A stretch of DNA of 64,000 nt from Pseudomonas sediminis (lineage in GTDB: Bacteria > Pseudomonadota > Gammaproteobacteria > Pseudomonadales > Pseudomonadaceae): NCBI RefSeq assembly GCF_002741105.1, contig NZ_NIQU01000008.1, positions 124,001 through 188,000 on the forward strand. The letters run 5' to 3'. The notes beneath the pieces are model-generated. The model was not told the origin of the DNA. It worked only from the letters and a program-made list of their open reading frames with translations, and did no database searches. Below are positions 56,199 to 64,000 of the stretch, piece after piece. The translations under genes and the position numbers were made by a program. The stretch's first letter is position 1; each line of letters starts with the position of its first letter.

Positions 56199-58231
56199 TC
56201 CAGGCCGACATACAGGCTCCGGCCATCGCCCGGCATGAACAGCGCAGCATCCTGGCCATTGGCATTGGCGACGACGCCGGTGGTGGCGATGTAGGTCTTG
56301 TCGGAAAGGTTGCGCCCCTCGACAAAGAAGCCCAGCCCCTCACGCGGGCGGTAACCGCCCTTCATGCCCCAAATGGCATAGGACTCGGCATACAACGACT
56401 CGGCATGGTCGGCTGCGTAGTGCACCGGCACCCATTCCAGGGTCGGGCCGACATACCAGCCGCCCTGCTGCCAGAGCACCTCCCCCTTGAGGAACTGACT
56501 CGGTACGCCGGCAATACGGTTGTTCCCGTAGGCGGGATCGTTGTCGAAGCGGAAATCGTTGAGTAGGTACTGCCCACGCAGGACCAGATTGCCCACCTGC
56601 CAGGCGCCGCCAAGTTCGATGCCCTGATGCACGGTGCGATCGGCGTTGGTGGTGACCACCTGAGTCGGGTTGAGCGGATTGACATACCCCAGCAGCTCAT
56701 CGCGGATCTCGCTGCGGTAGACCGCCAGGTCCAGATCCAGATTACCGCGCGTGATGCGCATACCGGCTTCAAGCGTGGTGGCTTTCTGAGCCACGTTCTC
56801 GGTGACGATAGCGCCGCCTGTCAGCTCGCTGAAGGTTGGCGGCTCGTAGCTCTGGCTGAGATTGGTGAAGAACTGCACACCTTCGCCTAGGTCATGGCGC
56901 AGGCCTATCCGGCCGATCCGCGCGCTGTAGCTTTTGGTGAAGGAGTCATCGCGAAAGCCGGTGGGGATGCCGACGAAGTTGAAGCTGCTTTTTAGCTTGT
57001 CATCGACATCGCGCTCGCTGTGCAGCCAGGTCAGGCCACCAATCAATGCCCAGTCCTCGGCCAGCGGGACTTCCAGCTCGGTGAAAGCGTTGAGACTGCG
57101 CGCGGTCTGAACCTGGCGGTCTACCAGATTGCCGCGCTTGCCCGAGACGTTGATGTAGTTCTTCGCCTGGTTGCGTCCCTGCAGTGCCTCGACACCACCG
57201 TTCCAGCGCCAGCCATCCGCGTTCTGCCATTTGTGGGTCAGGCGCACGCCGACATCTTCACTATCGACTTCCAGCACCTGAAAGATCGGGTGCCACAGTG
57301 ATTTCTCGCTGTAGAAGCTCGACAGTTCCAGGCTATGGCCACCGTCCAGTTGCAGGGTGGTGATATTGCCGATGCGGTTGAAGGTGAAGTCGCGCTTGTT
57401 ATCGCCGGTCACTGTGCTCAGCGCAGCCTGCTCAGGGTTACGCCGTAGCTGCGCTTTGGTCAGGCTGCCGGGGATTTCCGAATCGGTTTCCACGTGGCTG
57501 ATATAGAAGCGGGTCGCCAAGCGTTCGTTTATGCGTCCGCCGATATTGGCGAAATAGCGCTGGTTTTCCTGGCGCGAGTGGTCGCGGAAACCGTCCTGGG
57601 AATAATCGGAAAAACTCAGGTAGGCATCCCAATCACCAAAGTCTTCAGCCACCGCGCCGAAGATGCGCTGGTAGTCGAAGCTACCGGCCTCGGTGCGCAG
57701 CTGCACCTTGGGCGCGGTCTTGCCGGTGGGCGTGACGAAGTTGATCGCCCCGCCCAGGTTGGCAGCGCCATAGCGCCAGGCGTTGGCGCCGCGCATGACC
57801 TCAATATGGTCCAGAGCAATCGGTTCGATGGATTGAAAGTCACCACTGCCATCCGCCAGGTTCAGTGGCGCGCCGTCCTGCATCAGCAGGATGCCGCGCT
57901 GGTGGAAGGTGCGCTGCAGGCCCGAACCGCGGATCGACAGACGTGATTCCTCGGCGCCGGAGCGCGACTGGATATACACCCCGGTGGCCTGACTCAGGGC
58001 ATCCTGTGGAGAGCTGGCGCGCCCGGTCTTGTAGGTTTCGGCATCGACGATGCTGGCCCCGCCCGGAATGCGCGCGAACTCTGCACGCTTCTCGGCGATG
58101 CTCGGCGCAGTGGCGTCGCCCTGCTGGCGGCCAACAATGGTGCTGTCTTCCAGTTCGATTTGTGCAGCAAAGGCGGAGCTTGCCCCACTGACAGCGACGG
58201 CCAGCAGGCTGAATACAAATAGTGAACGCAT
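56186..58231 (-). CDS. TonB-dependent outer-membrane receptor (TBDR 4)
   Basis: 681 residues: signal peptide (LFVFSLLAVAVSGASSAFA, cut near 23), plug (about 45-165; IPGGASIVDAETYK, SIRGSGLQRTFHQRGILLM, NLGGAINFVTPTGKT) and barrel ending in VGLEWRL. FecA-like and paralogous to TBDR 2. The operon DUF2946-TBDR-PepSY-PepSY resembles the Bordetella CruR-BfrG operon, which also has a receptor and a PepSY protein (from memory). Start ATG 58231 with GGGGAAG; a TTG at 58243 is unlikely. It lies 119 bases after DUF2946-4. Confidence 0.87.
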   Translation of the reverse strand: MRSLFVFSLLAVAVSGASSAFAAQIELEDSTIVGRQQGDATAPSIAEKRAEFARIPGGASIVDAETYKTGRASSPQDALSQATGVYIQSRSGAEESRLSIRGSGLQRTFHQRGILLMQDGAPLNLADGSGDFQSIEPIALDHIEVMRGANAWRYGAANLGGAINFVTPTGKTAPKVQLRTEAGSFDYQRIFGAVAEDFGDWDAYLSFSDYSQDGFRDHSRQENQRYFANIGGRINERLATRFYISHVETDSEIPGSLTKAQLRRNPEQAALSTVTGDNKRDFTFNRIGNITTLQLDGGHSLELSSFYSEKSLWHPIFQVLEVDSEDVGVRLTHKWQNADGWRWNGGVEALQGRNQAKNYINVSGKRGNLVDRQVQTARSLNAFTELEVPLAEDWALIGGLTWLHSERDVDDKLKSSFNFVGIPTGFRDDSFTKSYSARIGRIGLRHDLGEGVQFFTNLSQSYEPPTFSELTGGAIVTENVAQKATTLEAGMRITRGNLDLDLAVYRSEIRDELLGYVNPLNPTQVVTTNADRTVHQGIELGGAWQVGNLVLRGQYLLNDFRFDNDPAYGNNRIAGVPSQFLKGEVLWQQGGWYVGPTLEWVPVHYAADHAESLYAESYAIWGMKGGYRPREGLGFFVEGRNLSDKTYIATTGVVANANGQDAALFMPGDGRSLYVGLEWRL

Positions 58232-58350
58232 GGACTTCCCCAAATCCGGCTGTCGGGTGCGTGCTATAGATCAGCCATGGACGCACCGACGAGCGCAGTT
58301 TTTATCTGACGAACAATTACGTGCGCGGCCTCAGTGCCGCGTGAGTGAGG

Positions 58351-58737
58351 TCAGACAGATACAGGGGAAGCGCGGGGGTTGGCCGAGGGCCATAAATAAC
58401 GGACAGTTCGCGGGACGAACTGCAAGACAGGGGTGGGGGCACGACTGGGAGCCAGCAAACCCAGCAGCCCGAAGAACGCCGCCAGGATGATGGCGCTGAA
58501 CAGGCTGGCCAAGGCGCAGTTGGCGCCAGTGGCCGGGTTCGGTGCGACGATGCCGGAGCCGTTGAGGTCGGCGCCCGCGCCGAAGTTACCGTCGAACGAG
58601 CAGTACTGGCCGTCCAGACCGCTGAGTTGCATGCCGGCCATCTGGCCGTGACTGATCGCGCAGACGAACGCACTGAACAGGATGCTGAAGTACAGCACCC
58701 AGGCGGTCAGTGAGCGGTCTTTGCGGGCCAGTTTCAT
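58351..58737 (-). CDS. DUF2946 protein 4, CruR-like leader of TBDR 4
   Basis: 128 residues, a close paralogue of DUF2946-1: both have Cys26, His30, Met33, Met36, Cys46 and Cys74 at the same positions, and the GNFGAGADLxGSG stretch. It ends WPSANPRASPVSV, with NPRASP at 120-125 as in protein 1. No CXXC. No strong SD before the ATG at 58737. It heads the operon with TBDR 4 and both PepSY genes. As the first gene of the whole minus-strand cluster, it probably receives the main promoter. Confidence 0.75.
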   Translation of the reverse strand: MKLARKDRSLTAWVLYFSILFSAFVCAISHGQMAGMQLSGLDGQYCSFDGNFGAGADLNGSGIVAPNPATGANCALASLFSAIILAAFFGLLGLLAPSRAPTPVLQFVPRTVRYLWPSANPRASPVSV

Positions 58738-58772
58738 GGGGCGCGACTCTAAACAGAGGATGGCAGCGCGAC

Positions 58773-58793
58773 ACTGCGGTGCGTTGCCGCAGT
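58773..58793. promoter_or_regulatory. Hairpin/palindrome in the leader of DUF2946-4
   Basis: ACTGCGG TGCGTTG CCGCAGT: perfect seven-base arms with a seven-base loop, 36 bases upstream of the ATG. Could be an operator or leader stem. Next to it (about 58804-58829) is a second stem GGAGTC...GGCTCC likely ending the LysR transcript. Confidence 0.4.
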
Positions 58794-58843
58794 AGTTTGA
58801 TGCAGGAGTCTAGCAGAGGCTCCTGTCTTTATCGCGGTAAGTG

Positions 58844-59758
58844 CTAACGCCACGGCGCAGCGTCCAACAAACGCTGGCAGCGCAGTTGCACGAATTCGCG
58901 CAGCAGGTGCACCGCCTTGCTCAGCTGGGCACGGTGCGCACAAACCAGATACAAAGGCGTCGGCTCGCCCAACCAGTTCGGCAGCAACACCTGCAGGCGC
59001 CCTTCGTGCACATCTTCGGCGACATCCAGCCAGGACTTGTACACCACGCCCTGCCCGGCCACGGCCCAGCGCCGAGTGACATCGGCATCGTCGCAAATCC
59101 GGTCACCCGCAACGTTCACCATTACCTCACGCTTGCCATCCTGAAAGCGCCAACGATCATGCGCACGGCCATGCAGCATATAAAGCAGACAATTGTGTTG
59201 CTGTAGGTCCTCCACGCTCTGCGGTGAGCCGTGCCGGGCGAGATAGGACGGCGAGACACAGAGCACCCGGCGATTGTCCGGTGCCACCGGCAGCGCCACC
59301 AGGCTGGAGTCCTCCGGGGCGCCGTAGCGCAGGGCGATGTCTACAGGTTCACGAAACAGATCGGTCACCCGGTCTGCCAGCAGCAGACGCAGCTGCAACT
59401 GCGGGTGCTCGCTCTGGAACTCGTCGAGCCAGGGCAACAATGTATTGCGCCCCAGATCCGACGGCGCCGACAACTGCAGTACACCGCAAATCCCCTCCTG
59501 GCTGCCGACCAGTTGCTGGCGCCCTTCCTCCAGGCTCTGCAGCGCCAGCCGGGCATGCACCAGATACAACTCGCCCTCGGGCGTCAGACGCAGGCTGCGC
59601 GTCGAGCGCGCGAGCAGGCGCACTTGCAGTTGCTGCTCCAGACGCTTGAGGGCGGCGCTGGCCACGGCTGGCGACACATCCAGCATTCGCGCGGCGGCAG
59701 AAAGACTGCCAGTCTCGGCAGTACGCACGAAAAGTTGCAGGTCGTCGAAACGCAGCAT
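58844..59758 (-). CDS. LysR-family regulator
   Basis: 304 residues. Winged helix-turn-helix at about 15-60 (TGSLSAAARMLDVSPAVASA), then a substrate-binding domain (about 90-295). It is divergent from the quinone-oxidoreductase gene across 117 bases, so it most likely regulates that gene and itself (LysR pattern). The effector is unknown. Similar divergent LysR/zinc-ADH pairs in other Pseudomonas respond to aldehydes or quinones, but nothing here proves this. It is convergent in no sense with the copper cluster; it reads toward it on the same strand, with a hairpin between. Confidence 0.8.
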   Translation of the reverse strand: MLRFDDLQLFVRTAETGSLSAAARMLDVSPAVASAALKRLEQQLQVRLLARSTRSLRLTPEGELYLVHARLALQSLEEGRQQLVGSQEGICGVLQLSAPSDLGRNTLLPWLDEFQSEHPQLQLRLLLADRVTDLFREPVDIALRYGAPEDSSLVALPVAPDNRRVLCVSPSYLARHGSPQSVEDLQQHNCLLYMLHGRAHDRWRFQDGKREVMVNVAGDRICDDADVTRRWAVAGQGVVYKSWLDVAEDVHEGRLQVLLPNWLGEPTPLYLVCAHRAQLSKAVHLLREFVQLRCQRLLDAAPWR

Positions 59759-59875
59759 GGTTGTTCACTTTCAAAATAATGATGAAAGAGACTCTATCCC
59801 TAGCCGCTTTTTTCAACCAGAAGAACCGATGAACATGAGCACCATCATCTGCACCAAACGAATCGGAGCTACACC

Positions 59876-60892
59876 ATGAAAGCCGTCGCCTATTACCAAT
59901 CCCTCCCCGTCGACCATCCCGAAGCCCTGCAGGACGTAAAGCTGGATGCACCGACTCCCGGACCGCACGATCTGCTGGTCGAGGTTCGAGCCATCTCGGT
60001 CAACCCGGTCGACACCAAGATCCGCCTTGGCGTTGCGCCGGACAATGGTGCCGCCAAGGTGCTCGGTTGGGATGCAACCGGCGTCGTCAAAGCCGTGGGC
60101 AGCGAAGTCAGCCTGTTCCAGCCCGGCGACCGCGTGTTCTATGCCGGCGCCATTGACCGCGCTGGCGCCAACAGCGAACTGCACCTGGTCGACGAACGCA
60201 TCGTTGGCCATATGCCAAACAGCCTGTCTTTCGCTGAAGCTGCAGCCCTGCCGCTGACCGCCATCACTGCCTGGGAACTGCTATTCGAGCGCCTGCAAGT
60301 CGCCGAGGGCTCGGTAGACCAGGGCCAGAGCCTGCTGATCGTCGGCGCTGCTGGGGGCGTCGGTTCTATCCTCACCCAGTTGGCGCGCCGCCTGACTGGC
60401 CTGACCGTGATCGGCACGGCCTCGCGCCCGGAAACCCAAGCCTGGGTCCGTGATCTGGGCGCACATCATGTAATCGATCACAGCAAGCCGCTGAGCGAGG
60501 AGCTGGCTCGCATTGGCATCGGCCAGGTCACCCATGTCGCCAGCCTGACCCAGACCGACCAGCACTACGCGCAACTGGTCGAATCCCTTGAGCCGCAGGG
60601 ACGCCTGGCGCTGATCGACGACCCGCTGCAACCGCTGGATGTGATGCAGCTCAAGCGCAAGAGCCTGTCGCTGCACTGGGAGCTGATGTTCACCCGTTCG
60701 CTGTACCAGACCGAAGACATGATCGAACAGCATCGCTTGCTGGAGCGGGTATCCGATCTGGTCGACAGCGGTGTACTGAAGACCACCCTCGGTGAGCATT
60801 TCGGCACCATCAATGCCGCCAACCTACGTCGCGCTCATGCGCTGCTGGAAAGTGGCAAGGCCAAGGGCAAGATCGTACTCGAAGGGTTCTGA
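59876..60892 (+). CDS. Zinc-type alcohol dehydrogenase-like quinone oxidoreductase
   Basis: 338 residues of the MDR superfamily, quinone oxidoreductase branch (ZADH). GroES-like fold about 25-130, and the NADPH site VGAAGGVGSILTQLARR (about 160-176). Zinc ligands of true alcohol dehydrogenases are absent: no GHE motif is found. It therefore probably reduces quinones or enones with NADPH in the cytosol. Start MKAVAYYQSLPV is the family start. It is divergent from a LysR gene that likely controls it. Confidence 0.85.
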   Translation: MKAVAYYQSLPVDHPEALQDVKLDAPTPGPHDLLVEVRAISVNPVDTKIRLGVAPDNGAAKVLGWDATGVVKAVGSEVSLFQPGDRVFYAGAIDRAGANSELHLVDERIVGHMPNSLSFAEAAALPLTAITAWELLFERLQVAEGSVDQGQSLLIVGAAGGVGSILTQLARRLTGLTVIGTASRPETQAWVRDLGAHHVIDHSKPLSEELARIGIGQVTHVASLTQTDQHYAQLVESLEPQGRLALIDDPLQPLDVMQLKRKSLSLHWELMFTRSLYQTEDMIEQHRLLERVSDLVDSGVLKTTLGEHFGTINAANLRRAHALLESGKAKGKIVLEGF

Positions 60893-60981
60893 GACGCGAT
60901 GGTGTGGGCTGAAGCGGATCGCCGCCCGGCCCACCCGACAAACCACGGCACAACCGTAAGGTAGGCGCAGGGTGGGCGTAG

Positions 60982-60999
60982 GGTGGGCTTCAGCCCACC
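60982..60999. repeat. Hairpin GGTGGGCT TC AGCCCACC
   Basis: A perfect eight-base stem, preceded by GTAGGGTGGGC-like direct repeats (60961-60981). It lies downstream of the oxidoreductase gene and is part of the dispersed GTAGGGTGG family. Region 60893-61160 shows no gene. Confidence 0.55.
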
Positions 61000-61160
61000 A
61001 GCTCTTGCATCCCGCGTCCGCCATCACGCTGCTTATCACAAAGCGTTCTTAGCGCTGGTCGGCCCTTTGACCCACGTCAGAACAAGGTCATGTGAGCGGA
61101 CTATCCTGACTATCCCCAAGTAGCGCCGACGACTCGTCACAGCTCAAGGAGGTGGTCAGC

Positions 61161-61343
61161 ATGAAGATTGTCGTCCAACCGCAGAATCAGGGTGGCGAAT
61201 GCCTGTGGCAGGTGCGCCTGGATCAGCATTGCGTGAGTTTTCGCAGCGAAGAAGAGGCGCACCAGTTCGTTGCCAGGCTGGAAGCGCGGCTGCGCGCGCC
61301 GCATAACCTGCCCGACTGGCCCGTGCAGCGTCAGGCGAGCTGA
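61161..61343 (+). CDS. Small hypothetical protein
   Basis: 60 residues: MKIVVQPQNQGGECLWQVRL at the start, then QHCVSFRSEEEAHQFVARLE. The beta-alpha pattern (WQVxxDxxxVSFRSEEEAHQF) recalls DUF2188-like small proteins, but the match is weak. AAGGAGG lies eight bases before the ATG, which strongly supports translation. An in-frame codon at 61152 overlaps that site. It is followed by a hairpin shared with the convergent regulator gene. Function unknown. Confidence 0.6.
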   Translation: MKIVVQPQNQGGECLWQVRLDQHCVSFRSEEEAHQFVARLEARLRAPHNLPDWPVQRQAS

Positions 61344-61366
61344 GCCTCAGCCCTGATTGCAATGAC

Positions 61367-61429
61367 GTAGGGTGTGCTGTGCGCACCGAAAAAAACGGGC
61401 TAGCCCTCGGTGCGCACGGCACACCCTAC
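61367..61429. repeat. GTAGGGTGTGCTGTGCGCACCGA inverted pair
   Basis: 23-base arms (61367-61389 and 61407-61429) match nearly perfectly around a 17-base loop with an A-run. The right arm contains the TAG stop of the TetR gene. Probably ends both convergent transcripts. Confidence 0.75.
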
Positions 61430-62073
61430 CTCGCCAGGCCGCCCGTCATCAGGCGTAACGCCGGGCTGTGCAGCATGTCCAGCACGGTATCGACCAGCGC
61501 AGGCGCTTGCTGCGCCAGGTCGAAGTTGGACACCAGCAACCAGTTGGACTCGATACCTTCCATATAGGCATGCAGGCAGACGGCAGCGCGTGCGCAGTCC
61601 AGGTCGCTCGGCAGTTGGTTCTTGTTGACCGCATTGCTCAGCGCCTTGGCGATGCGCTGATCGCACTCCAGGCTCAGCGCCTGCATGCGTTCACGCAGTC
61701 CAAGCAGCTCACCGGTGTATTCGCACTTGTAGCGCAGGATGTCGTGGGTGCGGTGAGTCTGTGGCTCACAGGCCAGCCGTGTCAGCGCCGTGATGAGCAA
61801 TTCACGCATGCAGCCCAGCGGGTCGGGCTCGTCTTCACTCTCGCTGGCACGCGCCAGCTCCTCGAGCGGCAGGCGCAGGCGTTCGAGCATCGCCTGAAAC
61901 AGGTCGATCTTGTTCTCGAAATGCCAATAGATGGCGCCGCGACTGACGCCGGCCTCTTTCGCTACTTCGGCCAGCGACGCACGGGAAACGCCCTGGGCAT
62001 GGAACACCCGCTCAGCGGCATCGAGTATCTGCACCCGTGTCGCCTGCGCTTCCTCTTTGGTTCTTCTGGCCAT
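61426..62073 (-). CDS. ttgR: TetR-family efflux repressor, TtgR-like
   Basis: 215 residues. The helix-turn-helix (ASLAEVAKEAGVSRGAIYWHF, about 33-52) and the C-terminal ligand domain (HTHDILRYKCEYTGEL, ALSNAVNKNQLPSDLD) are those of the AcrR/TtgR group that release DNA on binding drugs or plant phenolics. It is divergent from the efflux genes across a 179-base gap holding a TtgR-type operator. Regulates ttgABC and itself by analogy with P. putida. In P. aeruginosa the equivalent regulator is of MarR type (MexR), so this locus is of the Ttg kind. Confidence 0.87.
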   Translation of the reverse strand: MARRTKEEAQATRVQILDAAERVFHAQGVSRASLAEVAKEAGVSRGAIYWHFENKIDLFQAMLERLRLPLEELARASESEDEPDPLGCMRELLITALTRLACEPQTHRTHDILRYKCEYTGELLGLRERMQALSLECDQRIAKALSNAVNKNQLPSDLDCARAAVCLHAYMEGIESNWLLVSNFDLAQQAPALVDTVLDMLHSPALRLMTGGLAR

Positions 62074-62148
62074 TTGTCACCTACTTTTGCCTTGCAGTAA
62101 TCCTTCGGTAAGGAAGGACGGGCGAGAGTATGCAGGCAGCTTTAGGCA

Positions 62149-62172
62149 TTTACAAACATTCACGTACGTAAG
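62149..62172. promoter_or_regulatory. TtgR-type operator over the ttgA promoter
   Basis: TTTACAAACATTCACGTACG and the next bases TAAG (then TATATTCC) closely resemble the P. putida ttgR-ttgA operator as I remember it (TTTACAAACAACCATGAATG then TAAG, TATATTCC). The two half sites TTTACAAAC and GTACGTAAG are roughly dyadic. AAGTATATT supplies a -10-like sequence. Confidence 0.75.
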
Positions 62173-62252
62173 TATATTCCTCCATCGATTTTTTCCCCTG
62201 CCTTCGTACCCTTCGCCCCTTGGGCCATGATTCGATAAAACGAGGTTCTCAG

Positions 62253-63401
62253 ATGCACTCGAAGCCAGCCTTCGCTGTCTTGGTTTCCGCCATCGCCGTG
62301 GCAATGCTCAGTCTCACCGGCTGCCAGGAATCCAGCGCCCCCCAGACCCAGCAAACGCCGCAAGTCGGAGTGATTACGCTCGAGGCCAAACCCTTCACCC
62401 TGACCAGTGAAGTGCCAGGTCGTACCAGCGCCTATCGCATCGCCGAGGTACGCCCTCAGGTCAACGGCATCATTCAGAAGCGCCTGTTCACCGAAGGCAG
62501 TGAGGTCAAGGCAGGCCAGCAGCTTTACCAGATCGACCCGGCCACCTACGAAGCAACGTTCAAGAGCGCGCAAGCCACGCAGCTTTCCGCCAAGTCCCTG
62601 GCTGATCGCTACAAGCTGCTGGTTGCCGACAAGGCCGTCAGCCAGCAGGCCTATGACGAAGCCCGCGCTGCCGGTCTGCAGGCCGATGCCGCACTGGAGC
62701 AGGCGCGCATCGACCTGCGCTACACCAAGGTGATGGCGCCGATCAGCGGTCGCATCGGCCGCTCCGCGGTGACCGAAGGTGCACTGGTCAGCAACGGTCA
62801 AGCCAACGCCATGGCCACCATCCAGCAGCTCGACCCGATCTACGTCGACGTCACCCAATCGAGCAAGGAACTGCTGCGCCTGCGCCGTGACCTGGCCGAG
62901 GGCCGTCTGCAGAAGGCCAGCGACAGCGCCGCCAAGGTCGCGCTGAAACTGGAAGACGGCAGCCGCTACGCCCATGAAGGCACGCTGGAGTTCTCCGAGG
63001 TGGCAGTGGACGAAAGCACCGGCTCGGTGACCCTGCGCGCGGTGTTCCCCAACCCCGATCACCTGCTGCTGCCGGGCATGTTCGTGCATGCCGAGCTGCT
63101 CTCCGGGGTCAAGCAGAACGCCATTCTCGCCCCTCAGCAAGGTGTGACCCGCAACCAGCGCGGCGAACCCACGGCGATGGTGGTGGGTGCAGACAACAAG
63201 GTTGAACTGCGCGTGCTCAAGGCTGATCGCACCGCCGGCAGTGCCTGGCTGGTAGAGGAAGGCCTGAACGAAGGCGACCGCCTGATCACCGAGGGTCTGC
63301 AGTTCGTACAGCCTGGCGCCGAGGTCAAGGCCGTGCCGGCCAGCAACGTCAAGACCGAACAGCCTGCCCAAGACGCCGAACAAGCCAGCGGCCAGGACTA
63401 A
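62253..63401 (+). CDS. ttgA: RND efflux membrane fusion lipoprotein, TtgA/MexA-like
   Basis: 382 residues. Lipobox LTGC (Cys24) anchors it in the inner membrane. The rest shows the lipoyl half motifs (VRPQVNGIIQKRLFTEGSEV; LRYTKVMAPISGRIG), an alpha-helical hairpin between them (about 95-150) and the beta-barrel and proximal domains (PGMFVHAELLSGV). It couples the inner-membrane pump to an outer-membrane channel for solvent and drug export. The operator upstream and TtgR indicate drug-inducible control. The pump gene follows after 14 bases. Confidence 0.93.
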   Translation: MHSKPAFAVLVSAIAVAMLSLTGCQESSAPQTQQTPQVGVITLEAKPFTLTSEVPGRTSAYRIAEVRPQVNGIIQKRLFTEGSEVKAGQQLYQIDPATYEATFKSAQATQLSAKSLADRYKLLVADKAVSQQAYDEARAAGLQADAALEQARIDLRYTKVMAPISGRIGRSAVTEGALVSNGQANAMATIQQLDPIYVDVTQSSKELLRLRRDLAEGRLQKASDSAAKVALKLEDGSRYAHEGTLEFSEVAVDESTGSVTLRAVFPNPDHLLLPGMFVHAELLSGVKQNAILAPQQGVTRNQRGEPTAMVVGADNKVELRVLKADRTAGSAWLVEEGLNEGDRLITEGLQFVQPGAEVKAVPASNVKTEQPAQDAEQASGQD

Positions 63402-63415
63402 CGGAGAAGTACTGA

Positions 63416-64000
63416 ATGTCCAGATTCTTTATCGACCGGCCGATCTTCGCCTGGGTGATCGCCCTGGTGATCATGCTGGCGGGTGGCCTGTCCATCCTCA
63501 AGCTGCCGATCAACCAGTACCCGAGCATCGCGCCGCCTGCCGTTGCCATTCAGGTTTCCTACCCGGGCGCCTCGGCGCAGACGGTGCAGGACACCGTGGT
63601 GCAGGTGATCGAGCAGCAGCTCAACGGTATCGACGGCCTGCGCTACGTCAGTTCGTCGAGCAACTCCGACGGCAGCATGGAGATCATCGTTACCTTCGAA
63701 CAGGGGGTGAACCCGGATATTGCCCAGGTTCAGGTGCAGAACAAGCTGCAACTGGCCACCCCGCTGCTGCCACAGGAAGTCCAGCAACAGGGCATCCGTG
63801 TGACCAAGTCGGTGCGTAACTTCCTGATGGTCATCGGCGTGGTGTCGAAAGACGGCAGCATGACCCGTGAGGACCTGTCCGACTACATCGTCTCCAACCT
63901 GCAGGACCCGATCTCGCGGACCAAGGGCGTCGGCGACTTCCAGGTGTTCGGCGCGCAGTACGCCATGCGCATCTGGCTCGACCCGGCCAAGCTCAACAGC
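63416..64000 (+). CDS. ttgB: RND efflux pump, TtgB/MexB-like (3' end outside window)
   Basis: Open from ATG 63416 to the window edge, 195 codons. The N-terminal [20 protein letters not shown] is the first transmembrane segment of HAE1-type pumps. It continues into the first periplasmic porter region ([39 protein letters not shown]). The whole protein should be about 1050 residues with 12 helices and export drugs and solvents by proton antiport. GGAG precedes the ATG at 10 bases. The outer-membrane channel gene (ttgC) would lie beyond the window. Confidence 0.95.
   Translation, partial: MSRFFIDRPIFAWVIALVIMLAGGLSILKLPINQYPSIAPPAVAIQVSYPGASAQTVQDTVVQVIEQQLNGIDGLRYVSSSSNSDGSMEIIVTFEQGVNPDIAQVQVQNKLQLATPLLPQEVQQQGIRVTKSVRNFLMVIGVVSKDGSMTREDLSDYIVSNLQDPISRTKGVGDFQVFGAQYAMRIWLDPAKLNS

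Overview
The window looks like a chromosomal segment of a Pseudomonas, probably of the P. aeruginosa/P. mendocina-oleovorans lineage. It is GC-rich, nearly all genes have close Pseudomonas counterparts, several gene blocks follow P. aeruginosa order as I remember it, and the spacers carry Pseudomonas-type REP palindromes. No rRNA, tRNA, CRISPR array or prophage was seen.

Layout. 0-9.4 kb: housekeeping genes (acyltransferase end, YajG-like lipoprotein, malate:quinone oxidoreductase mqo, creA, proB, obgE, rpmA, rplU, ispB). 9.5-15.1 kb: FabG-like reductase, HugZ-like protein, fxsA, heat-shock operon groES-groEL with a readable sigma-32 promoter, and inaA. 15.4-19.0 kb: two envelope proteins, then beta-carbonic anhydrase plus SulP transporter, a likely CO2/bicarbonate pair. 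19.1-21.2 kb: a small island where a NYN-domain gene is cut after 42 codons and followed by an A+T-rich orphan gene and a long imperfect inverted repeat. 21.2-32.7 kb: arylamine N-acetyltransferase, the beta-alanine catabolic pair bauC-bauA with divergent LysR gene bauR, a chemoreceptor, a RutR-like regulator and small operons. 33.1-42.7 kb: purine/nucleoside uptake and catabolism (BMP-type ABC transporter in four genes, 8-oxoguanine deaminase, 2-oxoglutarate oxygenase, adenine deaminase), with REP pairs in almost every gap and a REP-associated transposase (RAYT) in the middle. 42.8-58.7 kb: a minus-strand metal-uptake cluster. 58.8-64 kb: LysR/quinone oxidoreductase pair and a TtgR-TtgA-TtgB-like efflux operon cut by the window end.

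The most interesting region is 42.8-58.7 kb. Four TonB-dependent receptors (one clearly OprC/NosA-like), a PCu(A)C copper chaperone with an intact H-x10-M-x21-H-x-M site, three PepSY proteins, a cytochrome b561 and a c-type cytochrome are combined with four DUF2946 genes. A DUF2946 gene lies immediately upstream of three of the four receptors, and another lies upstream of an unknown gene. All four end in an R-A-(S/P)-P motif. In three of them it is NPRASP, encoded by different synonymous codons. A DUF2946 protein of Bordetella (CruR) is known to be a copper-sensing upstream ORF that acts through CXXC and a C-terminal RAPP arrest motif. I infer that this cluster is a multi-operon copper acquisition regulon controlled by several CruR-like leader genes. 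Two of these form a subclass without CXXC that instead shares C/HGQM/C positions.

Three copies of a 126-156 bp MITE-like repeat are present. Two of them abut stop codons.
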